Source: Halapricum hydrolyticum (GTDB lineage: Archaea > Halobacteriota > Halobacteria > Halobacteriales > Haloarculaceae). Taken from it: a stretch of DNA of 64,000 nt. Both the position numbers and the translations under genes were made by a program. The notes under the pieces are model-generated. The model was not told the DNA's origin. It ran no database searches and saw only the letters and a program-made list of their open reading frames with translations. Shown here piece after piece: positions 1-8,452 of the stretch (the first letter of the stretch is position 1; every line of letters begins with the position of its first letter). The DNA lies in the NCBI RefSeq assembly GCF_025517535.1, contig NZ_JAOPKC010000005.1, positions 62,001 to 126,000 on the forward strand, in the 5' to 3' direction.

Positions 1-297
1 GATCGGGTTGCGGTGTTCGGCGACCTGGAAGGCGTGGTAGTTGACGATCCCGGTGACGAGGATCGTCCCCGAGATGGCCTCGGGATCGAGTTGTGGGAGC
101 CACCGCCTCAGGACGCCGACGCCGTTGAGTTCGTCGCCGTCGCTGGCGGCCTGCACGTAGAGGGTCTTCCCCGACTCGGCGCCGTTGACGACTGCGACCG
201 GCAGCCCGATGTCGGTCCCGTCACGCGTCTCGCCGACCCACAGTCGCCCCGTGTCTATCTCGCCTGGGGCCGCACTCGCCGTGCCGAGACTCGTCAT
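1..297 (-). CDS. Succinylglutamate desuccinylase/aspartoacylase family protein (N-terminal part, cut by window edge)
   Basis: The first 99 residues are visible; the gene runs off the left edge. The reading frame MTSLGTASAAPGEID continues into a beta-rich N-terminus and then ASDGDELNGVGVLRRWLPQL, which matches the first metal-site region (HGDExNG) of the M14-like aspartoacylase/AstE family, followed by GTILVTGIVNYHAFQ and EHRNP, also typical of that family. The first zinc-ligand histidine of the usual HxxE motif appears as Asp here, while the Glu is kept, so the substrate and even catalytic competence are uncertain. Members cleave acyl-amino acids or related amides. The ATG at 295-297 was chosen because a TATA-like sequence lies about 30 nt upstream on the minus strand. 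The family call rests on one motif region only. Confidence 0.75.
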   Translation of the reverse strand, partial: MTSLGTASAAPGEIDTGRLWVGETRDGTDIGLPVAVVNGAESGKTLYVQAASDGDELNGVGVLRRWLPQLDPEAISGTILVTGIVNYHAFQVAEHRNPI

Positions 298-417
298 TAT
301 TACATAGGGGCAGATGGACGGTCTTATTCGGTTCGATCCCGGTCGCGAAAGCCGATTGCCGATCCGGCGGTGTGTCCGGCGTCTCGATCGTCTGTCCGGC
401 GAGGTCCGGAAACCAGT

Positions 418-427
418 GCGGTTTTGC
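418..427 (+). promoter_or_regulatory. TATA-like box for the small membrane protein gene
   Basis: The T-rich stretch cggttttgcc lies 24-33 nt before the GTG at 451, the spacing expected for a leaderless haloarchaeal transcript. This supports the GTG start over more upstream in-frame codons. Confidence 0.35.
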
Positions 428-450
428 CGACCGCGACCGAACGGGCGACC

Positions 451-708
451 GTGTCAGGCGATCGTCCCGAGTCCGGCCGCGCGCGCTTTCTGGAGGCGCT
501 CGAGGTCCGCAAGCACGCTGTCCGCGGATTCGCCATCGCGATCGCCCTGACGATTCTGGTCTATGTCCTGTTCGTCGTTCTGCCCGGGGGCGGCGAGTCG
601 GCGATCTGGTACCTCGGGCTGGGCGCGTCGCTCGCGCTGTCGCTGGGCGGGCTGCTGACGATGGTGTTCGTTGCCTTCCAGGCGCGCAGGCTCACGAAAG
701 AGCTGTAG
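451..708 (+). CDS. Small two-TM haloarchaeal membrane protein
   Basis: An 85-residue protein that begins VSGDRPESGRARFLEALEVR, followed by two hydrophobic segments (about residues 27-45 and 52-77) and a short basic tail ending RRLTKEL. The frame is open far upstream, but that part is Arg-rich and overlaps the divergent gene, so the GTG at 451 with a TATA-like box in front of it is preferred. I recognise the general type (small conserved haloarchaeal integral membrane proteins) but no function. It stands alone, divergent from the aspartoacylase-family gene and convergent with the PhoU/RCK gene. Existence of the gene is fairly sure from codon use; the exact start is not. Confidence 0.6.
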   Translation: MSGDRPESGRARFLEALEVRKHAVRGFAIAIALTILVYVLFVVLPGGGESAIWYLGLGASLALSLGGLLTMVFVAFQARRLTKEL

Positions 709-724
709 CTCGATGCCGGCGGCG

Positions 725-1939
725 TTAGCTCACGAGATCGGAGAGTCGACCGGCCCCGGTCCGGGTCCCTTTCGCGAGGAGCACGTCACCGGGTTCGATC
801 TCGGTCGTCGCCCCCGGAGAAATTACCCAGTCGCCACCCTCACGCCCCGTTCGACGGCTCTCCCGGCCGGTGTGACGGACCGCGATGACGCGCATCCCCG
901 TCTCGGTCTTGACCGCCGCGTCGCCGAGAGTTCGCCCCACGAGCTCGCTTTCGGGGTCGACCGTGAAACGGACGATCACTTCGTCGCTCTCCTCGACGGC
1001 AGCCGCGACGACGGGGTGGGTACCGATCCCGCGGAGGACGCCCTCGCTGATCTCCAGGGCAGCGTCGGAGATGACTTCCGTCGCGCGGGCGAGCTGGACG
1101 AGCCCCCGGAGATCGACCGGGTCGTCGGCCCGACCGGCCGCCCGGAGGACCCAGGCCTCGAAACGAGACTGGAGCGCGTCGACCTCGGCTTCCAGTTCTA
1201 GCACCTCTTCGGCAACGGGTTTGCTGTCGAACAGGACCGACCCGTAGGCCAGGTCGACCGCGAGTTCGCTCATGTTTTTCATCAGCACGATCGAGTCGAC
1301 AGCCCGTTCCAGATCCGAGGTGGCCTGTTCCGGAGGTTCGGGCTGGACGTACGCTTCGCCGGTCAGCGTCTCGTAGACCTCCGTGAGTCCCTTGCGCGGA
1401 CCACGGAGGAGTGCGACGTCCTCGGCCAGAAACGTCGTTTCGGGACCGGGATTCAGCAGCCACTCGCCGTCCCGGCGGATCGCGATCACGCGAACGCCGG
1501 TCTCGGTTTCCAGCGTAATGTCGCCCAGCGTCCGACCGACGTACGCCGACTCAGCGATGACTGGCGCTCGCTCGACGGACTCGACGGCCTCCGGCAGCGC
1601 GGCCCGCATCGCTTCCGGGAGGCCGATGTCCTCCAGTACGACTTTCGCGATGTCCCCGGCGGCGTCGCTCACCTTCTCGGCGGCACCGACCACGCCGAGC
1701 ACGGGCGCGAGCGATTCGGCGTCCTCGGGGTTGCGCGCAGCCATCAGGAGGCCCATCCGCGCCTGGAGGTGGAGCACCTCCATCTGGGATTCGAGGTCGA
1801 GCACCTCCTCTGCGATGTCATCACTCCCCAGCAGGACCGCCGAATAGGAGAGGTCGATCAACAACTCGGCGGTGTCTTTCATCTCGGCCAGCACGTCCTT
1901 GACGCTGACCGGTTCGTAGGCGACCCTATCCTCGTCCAT
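725..1939 (-). CDS. PhoU/RCK_C (TrkA-C) repeat regulatory protein of potassium-channel type
   Basis: This 404-residue soluble protein is an internal duplication. Each half has an all-helical PhoU-like segment (about residues 10-105 and 205-305) followed by an RCK_C/TrkA-C domain with the signature GRTLGD..KTETGxRVIAIRR (about 120-185 and 325-395). RCK_C domains bind small ligands and gate K+ channels or transporters; PhoU-like helices often mediate contact with membrane partners. No membrane segment is present, so it is probably a cytosolic regulatory subunit. No channel gene is adjacent. The start at ATG 1937-1939 (MDEDRVAYEPVSVKD) is preferred over the longer frame because the preceding residues are basic, non-conserved and overlap the promoter of menF. 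A T-rich promoter-like stretch (gctttttcc) lies about 27 nt upstream. Confidence 0.85.
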   Translation of the reverse strand: MDEDRVAYEPVSVKDVLAEMKDTAELLIDLSYSAVLLGSDDIAEEVLDLESQMEVLHLQARMGLLMAARNPEDAESLAPVLGVVGAAEKVSDAAGDIAKVVLEDIGLPEAMRAALPEAVESVERAPVIAESAYVGRTLGDITLETETGVRVIAIRRDGEWLLNPGPETTFLAEDVALLRGPRKGLTEVYETLTGEAYVQPEPPEQATSDLERAVDSIVLMKNMSELAVDLAYGSVLFDSKPVAEEVLELEAEVDALQSRFEAWVLRAAGRADDPVDLRGLVQLARATEVISDAALEISEGVLRGIGTHPVVAAAVEESDEVIVRFTVDPESELVGRTLGDAAVKTETGMRVIAVRHTGRESRRTGREGGDWVISPGATTEIEPGDVLLAKGTRTGAGRLSDLVS

Positions 1940-2013
1940 ACGCGAGGGTTTCGCGGGCCGCCGGAAAAAGCGTTGGCCCACTGGGCCGCTCAGTACTCCC
2001 CGAAGTACCAGCC

Positions 2014-2020
2014 CTTAAAA
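2014..2020 (+). promoter_or_regulatory. TATA box of menF-menD
   Basis: The sequence cttaaaa lies 25-31 nt before the menF ATG at 2045 in an otherwise GC-rich stretch. This indicates a leaderless or nearly leaderless transcript and fixes the menF start. Confidence 0.5.
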
Positions 2021-2044
2021 CGACGCAGCCCTAACGACGGGCCG

Positions 2045-3367
2045 ATGGAAACGCTGCGCGGGGACGACGTCGGGGCGGCGTCGGAACTCGCTATCGTGGC
2101 ACGCAGTCGGCGACTCGACAGTCTCTCTCCGGACGCCCTCCAGCGCGTCGCGGACGCGCCGACCGTCGTCTGGCGCGGTCCCGAGGAGTCGATCGTGGCC
2201 GCGGGAGCGACTGCCTCGATCAGTGCCGACGGCCCGGATCGTTTCGAAACAGTTCGCGAGACCGCGACGGCCCTCTTCGAGAGCCTGCAGGGGGACGGCC
2301 CGCGTCCGGCACGGCCGCGGCTGTTCGGCGGCTTCGCCTTCCACGATGGAACCGGGACCGGGACGGACTGGGATGGGTTCCCCGACGCCTGGTTCGTGTT
2401 GCCCCGCGTGCAAGTGACGGCTCGCGACGGGGCGCGCTGGCTGACAGTGACCGCTGACACCCCCGATCTCGCGGCCGAACGCCTCGAGGCCTGGCAGGAC
2501 CGTCTGACCGGCGCAACCGACGCCGAGCGGTCGGGGCCGCCGGGAATCGTCGACGAACACCGGACGCCCTCCCGACCCGACTGGCGCGAGCAGATCACGG
2601 CCGCGCTGGCGGACATCCGTGCCGGACGCCTCCGGAAGGTCGTGCTCGCACAGTCGCTGTCTGTCGATCTCGCCGGGCCGGTATCGGTCCCGGATGCGCT
2701 GTCCCGCCTCGACGAGACTTATCCCGACTGCTACCGGTTCGCGTTCGCGCCCGGTGACGGGGCGGGAACCTTCTTCGGTGCGACGCCGGAGACACTGGTC
2801 TCGCTGACCGACCGGACCGTCCGGACGGGCGCGCTCGCGGGATCGACCGGTCGCGGTGAGACCCGTGCCGAGGACGAGTGGCTGGCCGATGAACTGCTCG
2901 ACAGCGAGAAGGACAATCACGAACACGACCTGGTCGTCGAGGCGATCCGGGAGCAGCTCGATCCGGTCGCCGCGCGCGTCACGACCGGCGAGCGATCAAT
3001 CCGCAAACTCGCGACCGTCCAGCACCTCGAAACGCCGATCCGGGCCGCACTTGACGCCGACCGGCACGTCCTCGAACTCGTCGAGGCGCTGCATCCGACG
3101 CCCGCTGTCGGCGGACTCCCGCCGGACGTCGCTCTGAAGACGATCAAATCGACGGAGGCGTTCGACCGCGGGTGGTACGCCGCGCCCGTCGGCTGGATCG
3201 ACGCCGCCGGCGACGGCACGTTCGCCGTCGCGATCCGCTCGGCGCTGGCTCGCGAGCGGACGGCGACGCTGTTCGCCGGCGCGGGGATCGTCGCGGACAG
3301 CGATCCCGACCGCGAGTGGGACGAAGTCCAACTGAAGTACCGGCCGATGCTCGACGAACTGGAGTGA
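2045..3367 (+). CDS. menF: Isochorismate synthase MenF
   Basis: A 440-residue enzyme converting chorismate to isochorismate, the first committed step of menaquinone synthesis. The C-terminal chorismate-binding domain is complete: RLRKVVLAQ, FFGATPETLVS, GALAGSTGRG, the EKDNHEHDLVV segment, HLETPI, LHPTPAVGGLP, the FAVAIRSAL segment and AGAGIVADSDPDREWDE, which together supply the Mg2+ and substrate ligands of MenF/EntC/TrpE enzymes. The Lys of RKVVLAQ agrees with a water-activating isochorismate synthase rather than an anthranilate synthase. The ATG at 2045 lies 25-31 nt after a TATA box and excludes an upstream extension that overlaps the divergent gene. menD follows after 25 nt, so the two are probably cotranscribed. 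Confidence 0.95.
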   Translation: METLRGDDVGAASELAIVARSRRLDSLSPDALQRVADAPTVVWRGPEESIVAAGATASISADGPDRFETVRETATALFESLQGDGPRPARPRLFGGFAFHDGTGTGTDWDGFPDAWFVLPRVQVTARDGARWLTVTADTPDLAAERLEAWQDRLTGATDAERSGPPGIVDEHRTPSRPDWREQITAALADIRAGRLRKVVLAQSLSVDLAGPVSVPDALSRLDETYPDCYRFAFAPGDGAGTFFGATPETLVSLTDRTVRTGALAGSTGRGETRAEDEWLADELLDSEKDNHEHDLVVEAIREQLDPVAARVTTGERSIRKLATVQHLETPIRAALDADRHVLELVEALHPTPAVGGLPPDVALKTIKSTEAFDRGWYAAPVGWIDAAGDGTFAVAIRSALARERTATLFAGAGIVADSDPDREWDEVQLKYRPMLDELE

Positions 3368-3392
3368 GCGCGACACACTTGTCCTGAGATCT

Positions 3393-5171
3393 ATGACTGC
3401 ACCGAACCGCGCGACGCTGTGGGGCGAGACGCTCGTCGAGGAACTGATCGCTGCCGGCGTCACCGGCGTTTGTCTGGCGCCCGGCAGTCGCTCGACGCCG
3501 CTGACGGCAGCGTTCGCCGCCCACGACGGGATCGAGACCTTCTCGCATCTGGACGAACGGTCGGCGGCCTTCTTCGCGCTGGGCCGCTCCCGGCGACTGG
3601 GCGAGCCGACGGCGCTGGTCTGTACCTCCGGGACGGCCGCGGCGAACTTTCATCCCGCCGTGATCGAGGCCCACCAGTCCCGGGTGCCGCTGGTCGTGCT
3701 GACGGCCGATCGACCGCCCGAACTGCAGGACAGCGGCGCGAACCAGACGATCGACCAGGAGCAGCTCTACGGCGATTCAGTCCGGTGGTATCGGACGCTT
3801 CCGGAACCGAAACCGGAGGGGCGAGCGCTACGCTCGCTCCGGGTGGCCGCCGACCGGGCCGTCGAACGGGCGACCGGCACGCCGCCCGGCCCCGTCCACC
3901 TGAACGTTCCCGTCGCCAAGCCGCTCGAACCGACCGAGACACCTGGCGACGTGCCCGACGGCCTGAACGAGCGGGCTCCCCTCGGTGTCGAGGGGCGCGC
4001 GGGGCCGTTCGTCCGGACGACCCGGGGGCGGCCGACGCTCGCACAGGACGCGGTCGAGTCGCTCGCCGACACGCTCGCCGGTGCCGATCGGGGACTGCTC
4101 GTGACCGGCCCGACGAACAGGCCGACGCCGTCGCGCGAGACGCTTTCGGCGCTGGCCGAGGCGACCGGCTTCCCCGTGCTGGCCGATCCGCTGTCGGGGC
4201 ATCGCTTTGGTCACGACTCGCCCGGTACCCTCGTCTGTGGCGGCTACGACTCCTATCTCGACGCGGCCGACGCCTGGCCCGCGCCGGACGTCGTCGTTCG
4301 ATTCGGCGCCTCGCCGACGTCGAAGATCCTGCGACACTACCTGCGGGACCGCGCCGACCGGCAGTTCGTGATCGACCCCGCCGGCGGCTGGCGCGAAGCC
4401 GAGTTCACCGCGACGGACCTCGTCACGGCCGATCCGACCTGGTTGGCTGACCGACTCGCCAGCCGGGTGGCCGATCGACTGACCGAGCGGGCTGACAGCC
4501 CTGTCGACGCTGACTGGCGCGAGCGGTTCCGCCGTGCCGAACGCGTTCACTGGGAGCACGTCGGGGACGCCGTCGGGACCGAGCACTTCGAGGGGGCCGT
4601 CCTCTCGACGGTCGCCAGTGAGGCACCCGATCCGGCGACAGTCGTGGTCTCAAACAGTATGCCCGTCCGGGATCTCGACCGGTTCGCCCGTCCCCGCTCG
4701 GCCGATCTGACGGTGCTCGGCAACCGCGGTGCGAGCGGGATCGACGGGGTCACGAGCACGGCACTCGGCGCCGGCAGCGCCACCGACGACCCGCTCGTGC
4801 TCGTGATCGGTGACCTGGCGTTCTATCACGACATGAACGGGCTGCTCGCGGTCGAGCGCTGTGGCGTCGACGCCACGATCGTTCTGCTGAACAACGACGG
4901 CGGCGGGATCTTTCACATGCTCTCCATTGAGGAGTTCGACCCGCCGTTCACGGAGTACTTCAAGACACCACACGGGATCGACTTCGAGCCCGTCGGCGAC
5001 CTCTACGGACTGGAGTACGCGATCGTCGAGGACCTCGCGGACTTCGAGGCGGCCTACTCCGACTCTATCGAAAGCGACGGCACGCAGATCATCGAGATTC
5101 GATTCGACGCCGACGCGAGTCACCGTACGCGCGAGCGGCTTCACGAGCGAGTGTGCTCGGCGGTCCGCTGA
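3393..5171 (+). CDS. menD: 2-succinyl-5-enolpyruvyl-6-hydroxy-3-cyclohexene-1-carboxylate synthase MenD
   Basis: A 592-residue thiamine diphosphate enzyme joining isochorismate and 2-oxoglutarate (decarboxylating) in menaquinone synthesis. It shows the N-terminal pyrimidine-binding region (LAPGSRSTPLTAAFAAHD, HLDERSAAFFALG, the catalytic Glu within that motif), LVVLTADRPPELQDSGANQ and IDQEQLYG. The C-terminal ThDP/Mg2+ site GDLAFYHDMNG..LNNDGGGIFHML is intact, followed by FKTPHGIDF. Length matches bacterial and archaeal MenD. It follows menF after 25 nt. The next gene (DnaJ-like) converges with only 6 nt between stop codons. Confidence 0.96.
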   Translation: MTAPNRATLWGETLVEELIAAGVTGVCLAPGSRSTPLTAAFAAHDGIETFSHLDERSAAFFALGRSRRLGEPTALVCTSGTAAANFHPAVIEAHQSRVPLVVLTADRPPELQDSGANQTIDQEQLYGDSVRWYRTLPEPKPEGRALRSLRVAADRAVERATGTPPGPVHLNVPVAKPLEPTETPGDVPDGLNERAPLGVEGRAGPFVRTTRGRPTLAQDAVESLADTLAGADRGLLVTGPTNRPTPSRETLSALAEATGFPVLADPLSGHRFGHDSPGTLVCGGYDSYLDAADAWPAPDVVVRFGASPTSKILRHYLRDRADRQFVIDPAGGWREAEFTATDLVTADPTWLADRLASRVADRLTERADSPVDADWRERFRRAERVHWEHVGDAVGTEHFEGAVLSTVASEAPDPATVVVSNSMPVRDLDRFARPRSADLTVLGNRGASGIDGVTSTALGAGSATDDPLVLVIGDLAFYHDMNGLLAVERCGVDATIVLLNNDGGGIFHMLSIEEFDPPFTEYFKTPHGIDFEPVGDLYGLEYAIVEDLADFEAAYSDSIESDGTQIIEIRFDADASHRTRERLHERVCSAVR

Positions 5172-5177
5172 GCTCCC

Positions 5178-6170
5178 CTACCACCGAAGTGCCCAGTAGG
5201 TCAGGACCGTCAGGCCGAGCGGGAGCCACGTCACCCCGAGGACGAGCAGGCCGAGGGGCGACAGCGGATCGATCGTGCTCGCGAGGACGACGAACGTCCC
5301 CAGCACCGTCCAGCCGCCGAAGACGTAGATCCCGACTTCGGGCATCGACGCGAGATAGACGATCAGCGCGAGCGTGCACGCCGCGACGATGACGTTGACG
5401 ATCGGCGAGAACCCGGGAAAGACGCTACTGAAGATCAATCCGGGATACGAAAAGAACGCAGCGACGAGTAGCACGACCGACTGGGTCGGCGGGAACAGCC
5501 GGCCCCGACTGATACCGGTTCGACTCGGCTCGTTGCGAACCGCGTAGCTACCGCCCGTCGCCCAGCCGACCGACCCGCCGACGTTGCCCGACGTGCCGAC
5601 TCCGGCCGAGGTCTGCGTCTCGCCCGACGAGGTGGCGGTACTCGCCGTCGGGCCGTCGCTCCGTTCGGCCGTCCGATCGGCGGCGTCGCCGGCCGACTGT
5701 GTCTGATCGCCACCGGTCGACTGGGTCCGGCCGCCGTCATCGGCTCCGACGTCGCCGGCACCTCGCCGACCCCGTGCCCGCCGACTCCCGTGGCTGCGCC
5801 GTCGTCTGTGTCGCCACTCGCCCCGTCCGGACCAGGTGGACTCGGCCGCACCGCTCGCGTCACTGTCCGTCTCCGTCCATTCTGTGGCCGCCTCGGACGG
5901 CGATCGCGTGGTCGTGTCGGCTGTCCAGCTCGCGTCGGTGTCGGCCCGGCGGACGTACTGATCGTGCCCGAGTCGATCGTAGCGGGCGCGTTCCGCCTCG
6001 TCGGTGAGCACCTCCTTGGCCTCGATCAGCTTGCGAGAGCGCTCTTCGGCCTCGGGATCGTCGCTGACGTCCGGATGGACCGCTTTGATCCGCTCGCGAA
6101 AGGCGTCGTCGATAGCCGACTCGTCGGCGTCTGTGTCCACCCCGAGCACGTCGTAGAACGTCTCTGCCAT
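5178..6170 (-). CDS. Membrane-anchored J-domain (DnaJ-like) protein
   Basis: A 330-residue protein with an N-terminal J domain (residues 3-70: FYDVLGVDTDADESAI, the HPD triad in KAVHPDVSDD, and YDRLGHDQYV). This is followed by a long low-complexity Ser/Thr/Gly/Asp-rich linker (about 75-215) and three to four hydrophobic segments near the C-terminus (about 230-325). The zinc-finger and substrate-binding domains of true DnaJ are absent. It is therefore more likely a membrane-tethered co-chaperone that recruits DnaK to a local site than the general chaperone. It sits between menD and menB but on the opposite strand, and nothing shows a role in quinone synthesis. The call as a J-domain protein is firm; the job is not known. 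Confidence 0.88.
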   Translation of the reverse strand: MAETFYDVLGVDTDADESAIDDAFRERIKAVHPDVSDDPEAEERSRKLIEAKEVLTDEAERARYDRLGHDQYVRRADTDASWTADTTTRSPSEAATEWTETDSDASGAAESTWSGRGEWRHRRRRSHGSRRARGRRGAGDVGADDGGRTQSTGGDQTQSAGDAADRTAERSDGPTASTATSSGETQTSAGVGTSGNVGGSVGWATGGSYAVRNEPSRTGISRGRLFPPTQSVVLLVAAFFSYPGLIFSSVFPGFSPIVNVIVAACTLALIVYLASMPEVGIYVFGGWTVLGTFVVLASTIDPLSPLGLLVLGVTWLPLGLTVLTYWALRW

Positions 6171-6231
6171 TGGGGACCGGCCTCCTCGGATCTATCCGCT
6201 CTCGGTGCAAAAATCTCCCGACGGAGCGAGC

Positions 6232-6240
6232 ACCTTTTTT
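6232..6240 (+). promoter_or_regulatory. TATA-like box of menB
   Basis: The T-rich sequence acctttttt lies 24-32 nt before the menB ATG at 6264, the usual spacing for haloarchaeal leaderless genes. Confidence 0.45.
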
Positions 6241-6263
6241 GCGCTCCCGGACCCAGCACGGCC

Positions 6264-7214
6264 ATGGTCTCGGAGATATTCGATCCCGACCGCTGGGACC
6301 CGATCGACCGGTTCGACTTCTCGGACATTACCTACCACCGCGCCCGCGAGGTCGGCGCGGTCCGGATCGCCTTCGACCGACCGGCGGTCCGCAACGCCTT
6401 TCGACCCGAAACCGTCGACGAGCTCTCGACCGCGCTCGACCACGCCAAGCGCCAGACTGACGTCGGCTGCGTTCTGCTGACCGGCAACGGCCCCTCCCCG
6501 AAAGACGGCGGTTGGGCGTTCTGTGCGGGCGGCGATCAGTCGATCCGTGGCGATTCCGGGTATGAATACAGCGAGTCGCCACGCGACTCGGCGACGAGCG
6601 GGAAGGGGACCGACCCGCGAGCGAGCGACGGTCCGGACAACCCCGACGCGCCCGAGAACGTCGGTCGCCTGCACATCCTGGAGGTGCAGCGCCAGATCCG
6701 CCACATCCCTAAGCCCGTGGTGGCAGTCGTACCGGGCTGGGCAGTCGGCGGCGGCCACTCGCTGCACGTCGTCTGTGACATGACGCTGGCGAGCGCCGAA
6801 CACGCGAAGTTCCTCCAGACCGACCCCGACGTGGCCTCGTTCGACTCCGGCTTCGGGTCGGCGTATCTCGCCAAGCAGATCGGCCAGAAGAAGGCCCGGG
6901 AGGTGTTCTTCCTCGGGAAGACCTACTCCGCCGAAGAGGCCGCCGACATGGGCATGGTCAACGAAGTGGTACCCCACGAGCGACTGGAAGAGACCGCCCT
7001 GGAGTGGGCCGAGACGATGACCGGCAAGTCCCCGACGGCGATGCGGATGTTGAAGTACGGGTTCAACCTCACCGACGACGGGATGGTCGGCCAGCAGGTC
7101 TTCGCCGGCGAGGCGACCCGGCTGGCGTACATGACCGACGAGGCCGAGGAAGGCCGGGACGCCTTCAACGAGGGCCGGGAGCCCGAATTCGAGGACTTTC
7201 CCTGGCACTACTGA
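6264..7214 (+). CDS. menB: 1,4-dihydroxy-2-naphthoyl-CoA synthase MenB
   Basis: A 316-residue crotonase-fold enzyme that cyclises o-succinylbenzoyl-CoA to 1,4-dihydroxy-2-naphthoyl-CoA. Seen: RVAFDRPxxRNAFRP-type N-terminus (IAFDRPAVRNAFRPETVDE), the oxyanion region GGWAFCAGGDQSIRG, the second crotonase signature VPGWAVGGGHSLHVVCDMTLAS, the MenB-specific segment FLQTDPDVASFDSGFGSAYL, and the C-terminal FNEGREPEFEDFPW typical of MenB. Between FCAGGDQ and the core there is a variable Ser/Asp-rich loop of about 35 residues. The gene is single, with its own promoter, between the DnaJ-like gene and a metal-related pair. It belongs to the same pathway as menF/menD upstream and menA/C/E downstream. 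Confidence 0.95.
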   Translation: MVSEIFDPDRWDPIDRFDFSDITYHRAREVGAVRIAFDRPAVRNAFRPETVDELSTALDHAKRQTDVGCVLLTGNGPSPKDGGWAFCAGGDQSIRGDSGYEYSESPRDSATSGKGTDPRASDGPDNPDAPENVGRLHILEVQRQIRHIPKPVVAVVPGWAVGGGHSLHVVCDMTLASAEHAKFLQTDPDVASFDSGFGSAYLAKQIGQKKAREVFFLGKTYSAEEAADMGMVNEVVPHERLEETALEWAETMTGKSPTAMRMLKYGFNLTDDGMVGQQVFAGEATRLAYMTDEAEEGRDAFNEGREPEFEDFPWHY

Positions 7215-7417
7215 AACCACTGTTTGCTGCGTCGGGTGTCCTCGCGAGCACCGCGACGCTCGCTGGTCACTTCGTTCCCCGTTTGCGTATTCGAACTCTC
7301 ATTTCGTTCCTCCGTTCGCGTGTCCGAGACTCTCATTTCGTTCGAGTTCCGCGTTCGCCCCTGCGTCGCGCACGCTTCCGCGGCAACCGGCACCTGCCCA
7401 GCTGTGCGGAAAGACAC

Positions 7418-7424
7418 CAAATAC
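7418..7424 (+). promoter_or_regulatory. TATA-like box of the DUF211-VIT pair
   Basis: The AT-rich sequence caaatac (within caaatacctaag) is the only such stretch near the ATG at 7457, 33-39 nt upstream. It would give a short leader of under about 10 nt. Confidence 0.35.
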
Positions 7425-7456
7425 CTAAGCGAACCGTGTCCGAACGGTCAGAATGT

Positions 7457-7744
7457 ATGAGTGCACTCAGACGGCTGGTTCTCGACCTCCTGAAGCCAAA
7501 CGAGGTCGAAACTGTCCAGTTTGCCCGGAGACTCGCCGACATTGAGGGTGTCGACGGGGCGAACGTTTCGCTTCTCGAATCGGACAAGGACGTCCAGAAC
7601 CTCAAGATCACCATCGAGGGAGAGTCGATCGACGACGAGGCTGTTGCGACGGAGGTAGAGGCCCTCGGCGGGACGATCCACTCCGTCGACGAGGTCGTCT
7701 GTGGGGACCGACTGGTCGAGGAAAGTCCGACCCACCAGGACTGA
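7457..7744 (+). CDS. DUF211 family protein
   Basis: A 95-residue ferredoxin-fold-like small protein: MSALRRLVLDLLKPNEVETV, then a beta-alpha-beta pattern ending IHSVDEVVCGDRLVEE. This matches the archaeal DUF211 family in length and in the conserved opening (RLVLDVLKP) and the SxDEVVxG segment. No biochemical function is established that I can state with confidence. Its stop codon is 3 nt from the GTG of a VIT/CCC1-family transporter, so the two genes form an operon. This suggests, by context only, a role linked to divalent metal handling. Confidence 0.85.
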   Translation: MSALRRLVLDLLKPNEVETVQFARRLADIEGVDGANVSLLESDKDVQNLKITIEGESIDDEAVATEVEALGGTIHSVDEVVCGDRLVEESPTHQD

Positions 7745-7747
7745 ATC

Positions 7748-8329
7748 GTGACATCGAGACTTGCGTTTCTCCGAGAACTTCTCAGGGACGAGGAGGTCCG
7801 GTCGATCTCCCGCCGGTATTTCATCTCGAACGGGTTCGACGGGACGCTGACTAGCATCGGCATCATCGTGGGGTCGTTCCTCGGCGGAAACCAGACTGGC
7901 ATGGAGATCATCCGGGTCGTCGCCGGCGGAACCGTCGGACTGGCTGCTTCCGGCGTCTGGAGCGTCTGGGAGATCGAGCGCGCCGAGAAACTCGCCGAGC
8001 TACAGCGTGTCGAGGATCGACTGCTCATCGGGCTCGAAGGGACGGAACTCCACGAACGGAAGAGCGACGCCCGGAAAGTGAATGCCGTGATGAGCGGGCT
8101 CGGTCCGACCCTCGGTATGCTGTTACCGATTGTCCCGTATTTCTTCGTCGGCGCGGTGCTCTCGTTGCTCTGGGCGACCGTCCTCGGTGTACTGATCGGT
8201 GTCGGCTTGTTGTTCGTCTTCGGGGCGTACATGGGGAACATCTCGGATCAAAACTGGGTGATTGCGGGCTTGCGGACCGGCCTCGTCGGTCTCGTCGTTG
8301 GTGGCATCAATATCGTCCTTCCCGGTTGA
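7748..8329 (+). CDS. VIT1/CCC1-family (iron/manganese) transporter-like membrane protein
   Basis: A 193-residue integral membrane protein. It opens with a soluble segment RYFISNGFDGTLTSIGIIVG, the first helix of the VIT family, which carries an N-x-x-D-G motif related to the metal path. Further hydrophobic segments lie at about 55-72, 120-140, 142-165 and 170-190, separated by a Glu/Arg-rich cytosolic region (80-115) resembling the metal-binding domain of VIT1. Family members export Fe2+ or Mn2+ from the cytosol in exchange for protons. The GTG start at 7748 directly follows the DUF211 stop and gives the correct N-terminus. Metal specificity cannot be read from the sequence. Confidence 0.75.
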   Translation: MTSRLAFLRELLRDEEVRSISRRYFISNGFDGTLTSIGIIVGSFLGGNQTGMEIIRVVAGGTVGLAASGVWSVWEIERAEKLAELQRVEDRLLIGLEGTELHERKSDARKVNAVMSGLGPTLGMLLPIVPYFFVGAVLSLLWATVLGVLIGVGLLFVFGAYMGNISDQNWVIAGLRTGLVGLVVGGINIVLPG

Positions 8330-8452
8330 GCCTCGCCCCTGGTGGGTGGGGTTTCTCCCGCAACTTCTGTCGATAGCTGAGGGGGTGAATCCTGTCGAGA
8401 CAACGGTACGAGATCCACAGCGGCTTTGACGGTACCGTCCCAAACTCCGCCA

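Noticed and set aside
13..450. Plus-strand extension of the small membrane protein gene to position 13
   Set aside because: The region overlaps the aspartoacylase-family gene on the other strand; its translation is Arg-rich and not membrane-like. The GTG at 451 with a TATA-like box is a better start.
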